From Paramecium octaurelia (lineage: Eukaryota > Ciliophora > Oligohymenophorea > Peniculida > Parameciidae), in assembly GCA_905182995.1 (NCBI GenBank), contig CAJJDP010000137.1, forward strand, positions 186,001 through 250,000: a stretch of 64,000 nucleotides of DNA. Direction: 5' to 3'. Within the stretch, counting starts at the first letter, position 1, and each line of letters begins with the position of its first letter. Made by a program: the position numbers and the translations under genes. Below the pieces are notes generated by a model. That model was not told where the DNA came from. It worked only from the letters and a program-made list of their open reading frames with translations, and did no database searches. Positions 38,220-49,841 of the stretch are shown in pieces.

Positions 38220-38987
38220 TCAGTTACTATCTTCATCTTCTTATTACTCTTCATCTTCTTATTATTATTCTTCATCCTCTGAAAAATTTTGTTAAAAATC
38301 TTCAAACTATTAGTCGATTTATTTCTTTTCTTTCACTCTAAATACTTTTCCAACAAAGCTTATTCCAAAAGTGGAATCAGATTTAAACTTAATGCTAATA
38401 AGTCCTGATTCAGAAATTTCTCTGCTCCCTTCAAAAATATCAACTAATATTTCAAGAGCAATTTTATGTGTAATAACGATATACACCTATTTGGCATTAT
38501 CTTTGCTATTCTATAATTTGTGTGTGAGCTGATAGATAACTGCTCCTAATCTTTCTTCGACTTATTCGCTATTCTCCTTCTTATAATTATTTTAAGGCAA
38601 TTGTTTTGGATCAATCAAGGTTTCTTTCGTTACAGACTTCATTTAAGCTCCTGCAAAATCCAAACTGACTTCTTCTGCTGAACATAAATATGGATGCTAA
38701 TAATCTCCCAATTCATATTGTGTAAATATTTTGTCATATTTTTTCTTAAACTTTAACTCTTTTGATTCGATATTAGATTTGATAATTTCTGCAGTTTATA
38801 AGCACTTCTTGAATGGAGATGAACAAATGATTAGGTTGATATCAGACAACTCAAAATCATTCTCATTACAATAATCCTAAATTTAGGTTTTAACTTCCTT
38901 TGCCCTTTTCATTGCTTAATTTACACCTGTTTCATTTAATCCATCCTATTACTTATCTCTTTCTCCATTTCTAACAAAAATAATCAT
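38220..38987 (-). CDS. histidine-phosphatase-fold protein lacking the catalytic RHG histidine
   Basis: 255 residues, no intron. The N-terminus IIFVRNGERDKQQDGLNETG aligns with the phosphoglycerate-mutase/histidine-phosphatase signature LVRHGE...LT..G, but the phospho-accepting His is Asn. Later CSSPFKKCLQTAEII matches the 'SSPLxRAxQTA' motif and QVYIVITHKIALEI the C-terminal 'VSHG' His strand. So the fold is kept but the first catalytic residue is lost. It could be a pseudo-phosphatase with a binding role. The C-terminus is a Gln/Glu/Asp-rich acidic tail. Confidence 0.8.
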
Positions 38988-39370
38988 CTTAAATTTTTAT
39001 AATTGTTTTTATATTGTCAATATTTTCTTAATTACACAATATAAATTTCTTTATTAATTTGACACTCTATCAGATATAATCAGAAATTATCATTTTAGGA
39101 TATTCTTTTGTTTAGCTAAGAATATTTCACCACTTTTACTTAGCTAATATATCTTCAAATCAAATCCTAGTGTTTATTTCATATTCTTCCAAATGATTGC
39201 TAATATATTTCTAAAAATTGAAATTCAATTCAATTTACAAAACTTTAAATTTTTTAATTGTTTTAATTTATATCTGCAAACCCCATAAATTCAAAAATTT
39301 AACCTACTAATGAGCAACCTATTAAACTAATCAAAAATTTTAAAAAGGATTCTTTAAAAGAGTTCTCTGA
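38988..39370. other. 383-bp AT-rich intergenic region
   Basis: No gene or RNA recognised between the phosphatase-fold gene and the unresolved plus-strand frame. Confidence 0.35.
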
Positions 39371-39790
39371 AAAATGATTCTATTTAAGTATGGAACTATT
39401 CTCTTTGAATTTGAAGATAGATAGAGATTATAGAGATTAATATAGTTATATATTAAAAATTTGATACAATTTGGAAGCAATGATTAGAATTTAGGAGACT
39501 CCTTAAGATATATTTTGGTTATGATACAAAGATAAATGTCTTTTTTCATTTAAGTTTGGAAACCTAAAGAGTATCATAAGATTTCTAATTTCATTAAATA
39601 GATTTTTAAGTGTCTTATAAATATGTTATTAACAATAAAAATGACTTCAATAAGGATGAAATGAATTCTTTCAAATAAATAGTCGGGAGTAATTGAATTG
39701 TAAATTTAATTATTCAATAAATTATAACAATCTTCAAGAAATAAGAAATTCATGAAGTGGATGATGAAAACGAATTTAAAATATGTAATT
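39371..39790 (+). other. unresolved plus-strand frames
   Basis: An open frame beginning MILFKYGTILFEFEDRQRLQ runs about 95 codons, and a second protein-like stretch in another frame (YVINNKNDFNKDEMNSFK) follows. I could not find introns that join them. This may be a small gene or chance openness. Confidence 0.2.
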
Positions 39791-39798
39791 TAATGTAA

Positions 39799-40454
39799 TC
39801 ACAACTACATCATTAGTTTCTATGCTTTTTTAAAACTGTTTAGCATATCTTCTAGTTATTCTGGAAATATCACAAATTGACAACACTCTTACTTTCCATT
39901 ATCATGCTAGAATGTTATGTTCGTGTCAATAAATCTGTTGCCTTCAATTTATTTTTAAGGAACCACACTCTCAGATACTATGAATTTACTTATTCCATAA
40001 TGGAACTCTACAGCCTTTCCAACTTCGAATAATATTATTATTATACTTCTTATTATTTAGTTCTCGTAAACCTATTACAATTTATCCTTATATTATTTAA
40101 AGGTCTTGCTCAACTATTCACAGTTTTCTTTAGGCAAACCCAAATCAATAAGCTCTTTTATTAAAATCTATTCTGAAACATCATATTTTGCAGAGTTTTC
40201 AACTATATATGATACACATGCAATAGTTGAATTGATTTCCTATTAATTAAAACCTGATCCTTCCAACATCTTAAATATCTTTGCTGAAGTGTCGATTCCT
40301 TCAACTATATTCTATAAAATGTACTATGTCACTAATTTCATTTTGACAGAAGCCTAAACTTATATTGCAACACTAGTACAATTTTAGTCAGAAGGGCTGA
40401 TTCAGCCAAAAACCATTCAGGACAATTGCTGTCTCCACAAAATAAAAATCTCAT
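39799..40454 (-). CDS. COMMD4: COMM-domain protein, COMMD4
   Basis: 209 residues with one 26-nt intron (40354-40379). The start MRFLFCGDSNCPEWFLAES matches COMMD4 of animals (MRFRFCGDLDCPDWVLAE), the middle has LIDLGLPKENCEQLSKTF and the end is FKKAQKLMMQL, as in the family's COMM domain. COMMD proteins form the hetero-decameric Commander complex that sends cargo from endosomes to the surface. Ciliates keep this complex widely, so a retained role is likely. The start is clear. Confidence 0.9.
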
Positions 40455-40892
40455 AATATTAATATTTATGCATTCTTATATATTTCAAAAACTTGATTGT
40501 TATAAATGAATAAAAATACTCCTTAAAATTTAGTTACCTTCCATTAAAATTTGAAACGCCCTTCATAAACATTCAAAAGCATTCTCAAAGCCTAGCTCCA
40601 ACTATACTTTCCTATAAATAGCAAAGATAATATTTAACTTCTTTAGTTATAAATAACTAAAATATAACATTCCCTCTTTTTCCCATCAAATTAACAAACT
40701 CTGAACTAAGGAAACCATTACAAGAACATTTTATATATTTTTGAATAGTAGCTAGAATAATTGCATTCAAAAAAATAAATAATTAATCCATGATTTCTTA
40801 CACACTTGTAGAGAAAAGCATTTATTTAAGTGATAAAGATTGTCTTATATAAATATTTGTATTTGACAGATGTTTTTAATGTATATAATTTA
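40455..40892. other. 438-bp intergenic region
   Basis: Promoter side of COMMD4 and 3' side of uL15. AT-rich, no gene seen. Confidence 0.35.
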
Positions 40893-41361
40893 TCAGGCAA
40901 CAAGTATACATGCTCCACCAACAGCCTTAATTCTTCTTTCTGCAGTTTTGCTAAAGAATTTAGCTTTCACCACAACAGGTTGATTTGGCAATCTTCCTTT
41001 GCCCAAGACCTTAAAATAACCTGCCTTGGTAACATCAATCACTGCAGCCTTATCCTTAGATTTGGAATATTTTTCTCTGGTTTCATCTGTAACAAGTGAC
41101 CATAATTTGTCAATGTTAACGACTGGTTTATGTAGTTAGTTCTTTTTCAAATGAAAGTGTCTCATTCCAGTCTATGATTTAACTAATCAAATGTACTTTT
41201 TGGAAATATCCAGGATGGTATTTGTTAAAGTTGATTCTATGATGTGTCAAACCTCCTGAAACACCTCTACCGCTTGGATGTTTTCTATGCTTGCCAACTC
41301 TACCATAACCATGGCAAACATGTCCTCTCATCTTTCTGCATTTTCTTAATCTGCTGACCAT
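40893..41361 (-). CDS. RPL27A: 60S ribosomal protein uL15 (L27a/L28)
   Basis: 147 residues with one 25-nt intron (41172-41196). The start [19 protein letters not shown] and [17 protein letters not shown] are the basic N-terminal signature of uL15; [24 protein letters not shown] and GGACILV follow in order. Length equals the eukaryotic norm (148). It is part of the large ribosomal subunit. Confidence 0.96.
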
Positions 41362-42135
41362 ATTTTTATATTTTAAAAAAGATTTAAATATGAGATTAAT
41401 ATACAAGTTCAATATCCCTAAACAAATTATATATATTTCTCACAAAAAGAATTAGGAGTTCCTTAAACCTTTGCAAATAAGGAGTTCAAAAAATAAATAA
41501 TAAATAAATGATGATATTAAAATAGTAATTCAATTTGCTGATGTCCTTGTTTTGAAAGGAGATTAATCATGCTATACTACTAAATGGATAAAGTATTATT
41601 ATTAACCGATTAGAGTAAATTATAGAATTAATAAATATAACCTAGTTGAATTATCTCATCATTTATTCACTATTCTTAATGAAATTATTATTAAAAAATG
41701 CTAAATTATTAGCTCGATAATCAATATCTAATAAGACTATAATATTGTGATTTCTATTTGATCTACATCTGTTTCACTATGATATAGTGGTTTAGACTTC
41801 TTCAACTTTGTTTATGATAATAAGCATGAACTATTTATTATTAATCTACAATCGGTTAGTCTCAATATATTCTGAAGTGGACCATAAATTTAAATTTTTA
41901 ATTTAATTTTTTCAACAATAAGTAAAGGTCAAACCATTCTCACATTAGTATCATTTAATTCTAACTTCTAATAAGGTATTTAATTTTTTATTTGAATTTA
42001 ATTTAATGTTAGATTTATATAATTTATATTTAAAATCGTATACAAAAATGAAATGATTAATTTTTAGAACTTTCCGAATTCTTTTAAGATTATTTAACAT
42101 GGTTTTTGAATTTATGTATAATATTATTTATTTGA
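41362..42135. other. 774-bp intergenic region
   Basis: Upstream of both uL15 (minus) and the desaturase (plus), so it should hold two promoters. AT-rich; no frame, RNA gene or repeat could be supported. Confidence 0.4.
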
Positions 42136-43279
42136 ATGAAGAAAAATCAATTCGGACTTTTAGAAGATCTAACAGAGCCAGGACTTGTTAAAAAAAGTAA
42201 TGACGTATCTTGGAAGAATGACTAAATTTATAAATAAACAAATTTTGAAAAAAATACTACGTATTTCCATATAATGGGTAAAACTTCAAACTTAAGTTTA
42301 TAAAGGTCATGAAGAATCTCATGCGGTAAGAAGAAGAGAAATATTGAAAAAGCATCCAGAAATATAAGTGTTATTTGGAAATGACATCAATTCAGCTTGG
42401 TTAGGAATCACATTTGTATTGGTGCAATTCAGCTTCATTAGTCTTTTCAACTAACTCAGTCTATTTTGGTTTGTGATAACTGCTTATGTTTTTGGTGCCA
42501 CATTGAGTCATGCACTGCATGTTTTGGTTCATGATTTTACGCATTTTACATGTTTTGAAAGCATAGCACTTAATAAATTGATGGCTATATGGGCAAACTT
42601 TGGATAAGGAGTTCCCTCAGCGATCACTTTTGGCAGGTATAGATACATAATTAAATGTGTTTAGATATCATGCAGATCATCATACCTTTTTGAATTTGGA
42701 AACGTTAGATCCAGATCTCCCATCCAGATTAGAATTAAAGTATGTAAAAGGGCCAGTTATGAAATTTTTATTTGTGGCTTGCCTACCCTTATTTTATGCA
42801 TTAAGACCTGTGATTTTAAGGCCACTTAAGCCAAATGCTTAAGAAGTAATTAATGCAGTCTCTGTCTTATTTGTGGATTATTTGATAGTTCAATATATAG
42901 GAGTATCAGGACTACTTTGGCTATTATTATCTACTTATTTTGGGTTGAGGTATCAATATTAGTCTAATTTAGTGTTCATCCTTTTGCTGCTCACCTGCTA
43001 GCAGAACATTATGAGTTTGTTAATAGAATGGAAACATATGATTATATTGGTTGGGCTAATTTCTTTGTTCTTAATATTGGATATCACACTGAACATCATG
43101 ATTTTCCTATGATTCCCTGGACTAGATTACCATTACTAAGAAAAATGGTTCCAGAATACTATGAGAATCTGCCATGTCATACAAATTATGTGCATACATT
43201 ACTTGCATATATTTTTGATGGATATATAGGACCCTTTTCTAGGATTGTTAGGTCTTCGCCTGTATATTTCAAAAAATGA
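42136..43279 (+). CDS. sphingolipid delta-4 desaturase (DEGS/DES1 type)
   Basis: 354 residues with introns 42278-42305 (AAG), 42637-42664 and 42950-42972. A membrane di-iron desaturase that introduces the 4,5 double bond of ceramide. Conserved features: HAVRRREILKKHPEI near the N-terminus, the first His box HDFTH, the second HADHH, a third HTEHH, plus FHPxxxxLLAEHY-like and YYENLP segments typical of DES1. Hydrophobic helices surround the boxes. It probably acts in the ER membrane with cytochrome b5. Confidence 0.92.
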
Positions 43280-44012
43280 TCCTTTAATTTAAATTGTAAA
43301 ATACATATTTTATTTCATAAACTCTTCCATTACTACATAATAGATTTCATACACAATTCATTTGAAAAAACGAAAATCTGATTGGCCCATCTTTCATCCT
43401 GTTGAGAATGTTAACCTGGGATAAGCATCGTTCTATAATGTTCAAATTCAAATGATTATGTCAATAGTTCAAAATGAATTAGTAACAGCACACAAATACC
43501 AAACCTTATACTATTACATTATTGAAACAGGATAATTAAAGTCTTGTTAAATATGTTATTAATCTATTCCAATAAGTTTTTAGGTGCCTCTCTGCTGGAA
43601 ATTTTCTTTAGGAGTTTAAAAAAATCAAAGTAGATTTAATTGTTAATTAAATTATGGTTTTTTTGAAATTAAATAAATGTGAATTATCCAATAATTAAAG
43701 ATTCTCTTATTCATTATCTCCTTCATTAATGATGATATTTCAATATTTAAAAATACCAATACATCTATAAATGGTTGGTTAATTATAATATTTTATCAAT
43801 ATTATGATAAATAACTAAAATCCTGAATGCTTAATTAAAGTGCAAAATACATTGATACTACATACTATAAAATTTAATTAAATTCCAAAAAAATAGAATG
43901 GATGTCTTAGATTTACCTTATCTATGTTTGCTATATGATTTAAGTTTTGCATCATTAAAGTAATTAATTTAAAAGAAATTTATAATTTATAATAAATAAT
44001 AAAATACTAGTA
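43280..44012. other. 733-bp intergenic region
   Basis: AT-rich, no coding frame with acceptable introns and no RNA gene recognised. Confidence 0.4.
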
Positions 44013-45186
44013 ATGGAAGAACAACAAATAAAAAATAGAAAGAATAGAATAACACTTTCACTTCACTAACCATTACAATATACTATCTAAAAAATATTCG
44101 AGGAAGGTTTAGAGCTAAATCTGAAACCTATAATACAATCGTCGACTAATGTAGCAATTTTAGTCTAATTAGATTATGAAATCAAATAAATCTCAAAAGT
44201 AGAATAAAATGCAACTATTTTATAATGCGAAATTACATAACATCACAATCACAGATATTGCTGATGAATCTAAAACGCGCATGAATCATTCGGTAAAAAT
44301 TTTACGGACTGAAACCAAAGAAGATTTAAATTAGCGTGTTTAGACTCTACCTATAAAGAATACAACTATGAAAAACTCTTAGGTAAAGAGAAGGAGGCTT
44401 AAATTACGTATTTCTGTTATTAATCAAATGATGATGTATTCTGAAGAATAATTATAAGAAAAATGCATTGACATATTCCGAAAACTGGCTAAGCCCATAG
44501 CAGGAATACCAATATTGGAGCAAAGCAGACTTTATTAATATTTGATACAGATTTTTCATAATGAATAGATTGCCACAAAAACAGTTAGATATTTGTAAGT
44601 CCCTCAAAACATGAATTATAAGCAATACTGCGATATGATCATGGGTTTCAATGATTGGACCAAAGTTGGTAATTCATGATTTTATTTAGATATTCTGTTT
44701 TACTGTTTTTATGTGTTTTAAGACAATTACTCTGCGATATTGGATTCCAACTCCTTATTTTAATTACTAACTTCGGAGTAATGCTTTTCGGACGATGCAA
44801 ATTTCATAATAAGGACATTAAGACAGAGGTAAGAGTTTAATCATAGAGACAATTATAAAACATATCATACGAAATTGTTAAAGATTCCTAATCTGACATT
44901 TCGAAGGTATAAGCGAGAGTAGGAAATGATTATTGAGAAGCTTCGTAAATAGAAATTAGATGTGTATTAGATTAAAAAAAAAATGATGATCTCTAATTTC
45001 AAAGAACACTAATTTGTAGATAAAGAAGATAATATTTATTAATTACCCATTTAAAAAGATGATGATATAATAGTTACATTTGAAACATTCAAATCTATTT
45101 ATAGTCATAGTCATCCTTGTTTTTTTGGATGGTTAATGAAATGTCTGGGGGATATTGATATATATTTTATTGGTTAGAAATTATGA
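44013..45186 (+). CDS. uncharacterised protein, possible EF-hand-like segment
   Basis: 376 residues with introns 44151-44172 and 44669-44689. The first 100 residues are basic and Ser/Gln-rich. A helical middle region around MIMGFNDWTKVDILFYCFYV, with a following acidic loop, vaguely resembles a degenerate EF-hand pair. The C-terminal third is basic then acidic. No confident family. Confidence 0.6.
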
Positions 45187-45389
45187 TTATTAATAATAAT
45201 ATGTAATATATTTATGGAACCTTCATAGATGGATGGTACAATCTTAGATTCTTCCTGATTTCCTATTTTCAAGACAGTGAGAAAAGATTGAGGCAAATTC
45301 CAAATAATATTTACATTCTCAATCACGTAATAAATGATGATCTAGAAGTAGACGTAATTGAATTTCATATAATTATATGATAGTAAAAG

Positions 45390-46475
45390 ATGCAAAAATT
45401 GAAGAGTTTATTTGAAGGCACCATTTGGTTCTCATATCGAAGCAAAATACCCTAACTATAATGTTTAAATTATATAATAGATTTAAGATAGTACACTTAC
45501 CTCAGATACAGGATGGGGATGTATGCTACGTGTAGGCTAGATGGCTCTGTGTTAATAGATCAAATACTATTATAATTTGAGCTCCTCTTAAGAGTTGACA
45601 GAACTAATTTAACAATTCGCGGATAATGATGAAGAGGAACTCTCTAAATTTATGAATCGCAATGATGGCGATCAAACCATCCAATACAAGTCACCATTCT
45701 CCATATAGAAAATTGTAGTTTAGACAAAATTAGAACTTTAAAAATCACCAGGAGAATGGTACAAACCAAACGATATTTTGTTTGTATTGAAGTATCTCTT
45801 TCGATATTCCTAATGTATTATCAATTAATTAATAAAATAGACTAAAAACATCTTAGAATGCATATAAATCATGAAAATGCCTTTATTTTAAGTGATGTAA
45901 TCAGTTTAATGTTCAATAAAAATGGAGGAGATGAAGAATGGCTTAAAGAATAGGTATTGAAAGGTTAAAATGATGAATTTGGAGTCTCAATCTTTATATT
46001 AACAAGAATTGGCTTAGAGACTTGCAATCCAGAATATCTAAAGGTCTTAAATGACATTATGACATACCCTTAATTTCAAGGAATCTTAGGAGGATTCCCA
46101 AACAAAGCCTTGTATATCTTGGGAAGAGTTGGAAATTATTATATCTACTTGGACCCTCATTACGTTTAAAATGCATAAAATTACTAAGAGATGGAAAACG
46201 ATCGATCCTCCTATACTTGTTAAAGCATTTAATTAATAGACAGCGCTTAACTTGATCCATCAATGGCAATATCATTTTGCGTAAAGAATGCTTTAGATTT
46301 GTTAGATTTGTGGAGAAGAGTAATATAGTTTATGATTATCTAGTTAAAATAAACAAAATCTGAGAATGGAGAGTCATTTTTTATGGCACTAACAGAAACC
46401 CATGTATATTACCAGCTGGCATAGTCATATTATTGCGTAAGTGATGAAGACGATTTCGTCACTATCCTTCATTGA
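45390..46475 (+). CDS. ATG4: Atg4-type autophagy cysteine protease (C54)
   Basis: 344 residues with introns 45463-45487 (GTT...AAG) and 45815-45840. It processes and deconjugates Atg8/LC3. Seen: TSDTGWGCMLRVGQM with the catalytic Cys, a GGFPNKALYILGRVG block, YLDPHYVQ holding the Asp-His pair, and DPSMAISFCVK, all in family order. The N-terminus is short (MQKLKSLFEGTIWFSYRSKI). Between 45187 and 45389 nothing else is recognised. Confidence 0.92.
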
Positions 46476-46849
46476 ATTGAAATATACTTATAATTTAATG
46501 ACCCAAACTAATTCTTTTTATGAAATTATTAAAAATGTCAAATACAACCATTTGATATTGATGTGATAAAATTAAAAAAAAATTATATGTACTGCAATTT
46601 ACGAAATATAATACAATTTTGAATCTAGTTAATTAGAATGAAAAGGAAGGAACTAGATTTAAGGATTGTTTAATAATTAATAAGACTTTGTATTTAAATA
46701 ACTAAAGCAATATAATAATATATTTGACGTACTTTAGTAATTGTACAGAAATTAATCTAAACAATTCTATTTCCTAATAGCTGAGTATATAATTTTTTCA
46801 GTAAATTACATTAATTTTATGAACTTTATACAAACAAGAAAATAAATAA
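46476..46849. other. 374-bp intergenic region
   Basis: AT-rich gap between convergent genes; nothing recognised. Confidence 0.35.
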
Positions 46850-47129
46850 TCAAAATAGTTAGGAATCCTCCTTGTTCTCTTGCTTACAAATTATGATAGA
46901 AGAATCCAAATTTGGAACAACTTATATCAATTTTGTTCTGATTCCATTTAAAATATCACTGCTGCCACTAAAGTCATCATCAGAGGAGAAAATATCACCA
47001 AAAGGGCTTTTATAGTGGCGTTCTACTCTGTTTTAACTTTCTTTTTAATTGGAATTTCAGTTGTGTCTTGATCTAAATCTTTTTTGTTTTTTTTTCTTTT
47101 TGAGCTTCTGTTTAGTTGCCTTTACTCAT
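46850..47129 (-). CDS. small lysine-then-acidic protein, apparent frameshift
   Basis: About 86 residues if a 20-nt intron (47007-47026, AAG) is removed and one base is added to a run of nine A after the Lys-rich start MSKGNQTEAQKEKK. The rest reads DPFGDIFSSDDDFSGSSD, then a basic-hydrophobic helix and an acidic end. Without the extra base the start and main part are out of frame. No family recognised. Confidence 0.4.
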
Positions 47130-47799
47130 ATATTTAAAATATTTATTATCTATTTCGTTCCTAGAAATTCATGATGAAAATTCTTATAAAAGATGTATGA
47201 AATAAAAAAGTGGCTATTTAATTTTCAATTATTGCTGAACTTTAAATGATAAAAATACTCAAAGTTCATCTTCATTAGGGAGTTTGAATATAATCTAGCA
47301 TAAGAAAACTCAACTTCAGATATAGCAATTGTTTTAATCTATATTGATATTAATCTGAATTTAATTAATTTACTTCATAATTTTAAGTATCAACTTAATT
47401 TATTGATGTTATTCAAATCAAATTAGTAATGTACATTAATCAATTGTTAATTTTATTACCTTTGCCATTCAAAATATATATAACTCAATAATTATTATTT
47501 CTGCTTTGAAGATTATATAACTATATTGTAAAGAAGTTGGAATTTCCATAAATTATTTCTTTCAATTTGATTATTTCTGAGCAAGGAACAAATAATAACA
47601 GCCAAACAGAATTTAATTGTTGATTATATTTGATATTTATAAATTATAATAGTAAATAATTTTTCTAATCTTTAAAAAATGATGTTCGTATATGAAAACT
47701 GATTTTTTATACTCAAGGATATATTTTATGAATTGGATTTCAATTATTTATAACATTGAAATAACTTTATTATAAAATAAGAAAAAAATGCATAATTAC
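47130..47799. other. 670-bp intergenic region
   Basis: No gene, RNA or repeat could be supported. Confidence 0.4.
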
Positions 47800-48547
47800 T
47801 CATGCCTTAGGTTATCTAATTAATGTCATTTTGTCATCAAGATCTTTAATCAAAGCTTATATTAAAGTCAGACTCTTGTTAAATCCAGCTGCATTTGCTC
47901 TTAAAGAATCAATCTTTGGCATTTTCACAACTTCTGGAATCGTTGTTGTAACACTAACTCTTTGATTCTTTGCAGCAAATAACTCGTCTTGATTTTCTAA
48001 AATTAATTGTAATTCAACCTTTTAATGTTTGCTTTAGACGCTCGATTTCTTCTGAAGACTAAATCTTGTTAGCCTCCTAATCAGTTTATGCCATTGCCAA
48101 TTACTCTAAGACTTTATCTAATTTAATCTCTAAGTCCTTATTGGTTTCTTCGAGCTACCTTCTTTTCATATATTTAAGTACCTAATCTTATTGTTATTGA
48201 GATCTTAATCAACTTCTAAGTCTATGATTTATAATTTAAGGCTTTGCACAGTTTTTTAAAATTCTGCAATCTGAGTTTCCTTTTTATTTAATTGCTTCTC
48301 TAATTGGTTTTGAGTTTATTATAATTCATTCTTAATATTTGATAATATTTATTACTCTTGCTCTTTATGCTTCTTCTTTTTATTGCAATAATTAATTTTA
48401 TGTCTATGCAAGTTGTTTATTTAAAGTTTCAATTGTTTTTTATTATTGATCTTCCAAAATTTGGCTTTCTTCTATAAACTGATTGTATTCTTCTTCCATT
48501 TACTAGTATTTTTGGCACATTTCATCATACAATTGCTTATAATCCAT
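47800..48547 (-). CDS. NudE/Ndel1-like coiled-coil protein
   Basis: 226 residues with introns 47997-48018 (GTT start), 48162-48181 and 48331-48355. The start DYKQLYDEMCQKYQQMEEEY and the following long coiled coil resemble the N-terminal half of NudE proteins, which link Lis1 and dynein. RQLEETNKDLEIKL and EEIERLKQTLKENQDELF fit the same alignment. A short non-coiled tail with TTTIPEVVKMPKIDSL follows. Coiled coils align easily by chance, so the family call is moderate. The middle intron could be 20 or 23 nt. Confidence 0.55.
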
Positions 48548-48880
48548 TTTTATCGGTATTATTAATATATAATATTATATTTAATTCAATATAGTTAATG
48601 TGATTCGAATTAATCCTCTTTATTTTGATAAACAACATTTATAAATAAGGCTATTATTCATAACAATAACTTAAACTCCAAGAGTTAAATTTGCATATTA
48701 TTTTAAGGACTATAATTCTAAATGGTTTTATGAAAAAAACAAAGATATATTTTTACAATTAAAATGAGAATAAATGAATTTCTTAAAAAATTTACAAAAT
48801 AATTCAAAAACATACTTATATATGTTTTCAGATGATAATTTAGAATTTCCCTCTAAAATTTTAATATATTAATTAAAAAA
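48548..48880. other. 333-bp intergenic region
   Basis: AT-rich gap between two minus-strand genes; likely promoter of the NudE-like gene. Nothing else seen. Confidence 0.35.
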
Positions 48881-49745
48881 TCAATATAGTTGATCAAATC
48901 TAGGAATAGTTCTTCGATAATCTTCCAATTAATCACAAGAAGAGAAGTCTAATCTTCTGACAACATTTCGATATGTATCACGATCTTTTTGATAAAAAGC
49001 TCTGGTTGCATAGTTTTCATACATTTATCTTTAGTATTCAACATGTTTGCATTCCCGTTTTAACTAACTTACATAATACTATTCAATTTCCAATTCAATT
49101 TCTCTTAGTTTTTCATTTGTTGAGACTTCTTCGTTGAATTTTGATCCAATATAATATTAAACCTTTATATTATAAATAATTCCTACTTATAGTGTTTTAG
49201 TGGTTTAGGAAGTTTGGTATTCATAAGACTTTTAAAAGGCATAATTGGGAGATTTTTCAAATGACATAAAATTTGATGATATAAGTATCACCATTATTAT
49301 AGGAAGAAATTGCAGAAATTATGCATTGGCTTAACCATTTTCATGCTGTCTATATTAATGATGACCTCTATGTTGACCAAAAAAGGTTCTAAAGATTTCC
49401 TAACCTTTATTATTTTATTTGTACATTTGCCAAGTCATCATCATAACATGAATCTTAATAATATCCATTTTGATTTTAATAGTGCTGCTAGGGTTAAGTT
49501 TCTGGTCTTTCTGTTCCATATTGATCATAAACTCTCTTTTTATCAGGATTTGAAAGACAATTATAAGCTTATGCAACTCGTTTGAATGCTTCTTGAGTTC
49601 CTTCAGACTAGTTTTTGTCAGGGTGGAATTTCAAAGCTAATTTTCTATAAGCCTTCTTGAGCTCTTCATGAGTGGCTTATCTTGACACTCCCAATATTTC
49701 ATAATAATCCTTCCTTCTGAGAAATTCCTTAATTTCCTAAGCCAT
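48881..49745 (-). CDS. DNAJB12/B14-type ER-membrane J-protein
   Basis: 271 residues with introns 49163-49186 and 49400-49424. A J-domain (KDYYEILGVSRQATHEELKK, then FHPDKN) opens the protein near residue 12. A Gln/Gly-rich linker and EIFRTFFGQH follow, then one membrane helix (FLQFLPIIMVILISS) and a luminal DUF1977 region whose end, CDQLEDYRRTIP, matches animal DNAJB12 (CDRLSE). These recruit Hsp70 to ER-associated degradation and membrane-protein quality control. Confidence 0.9.
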
Positions 49746-49841
49746 TATTTTAATGTTTTAAAAAGCAACTTTTTTTAATTTCAATGAAATACAACCAACT
49801 CCAATACACGCAATAAATAAATTAATTAATTATATGTAATT

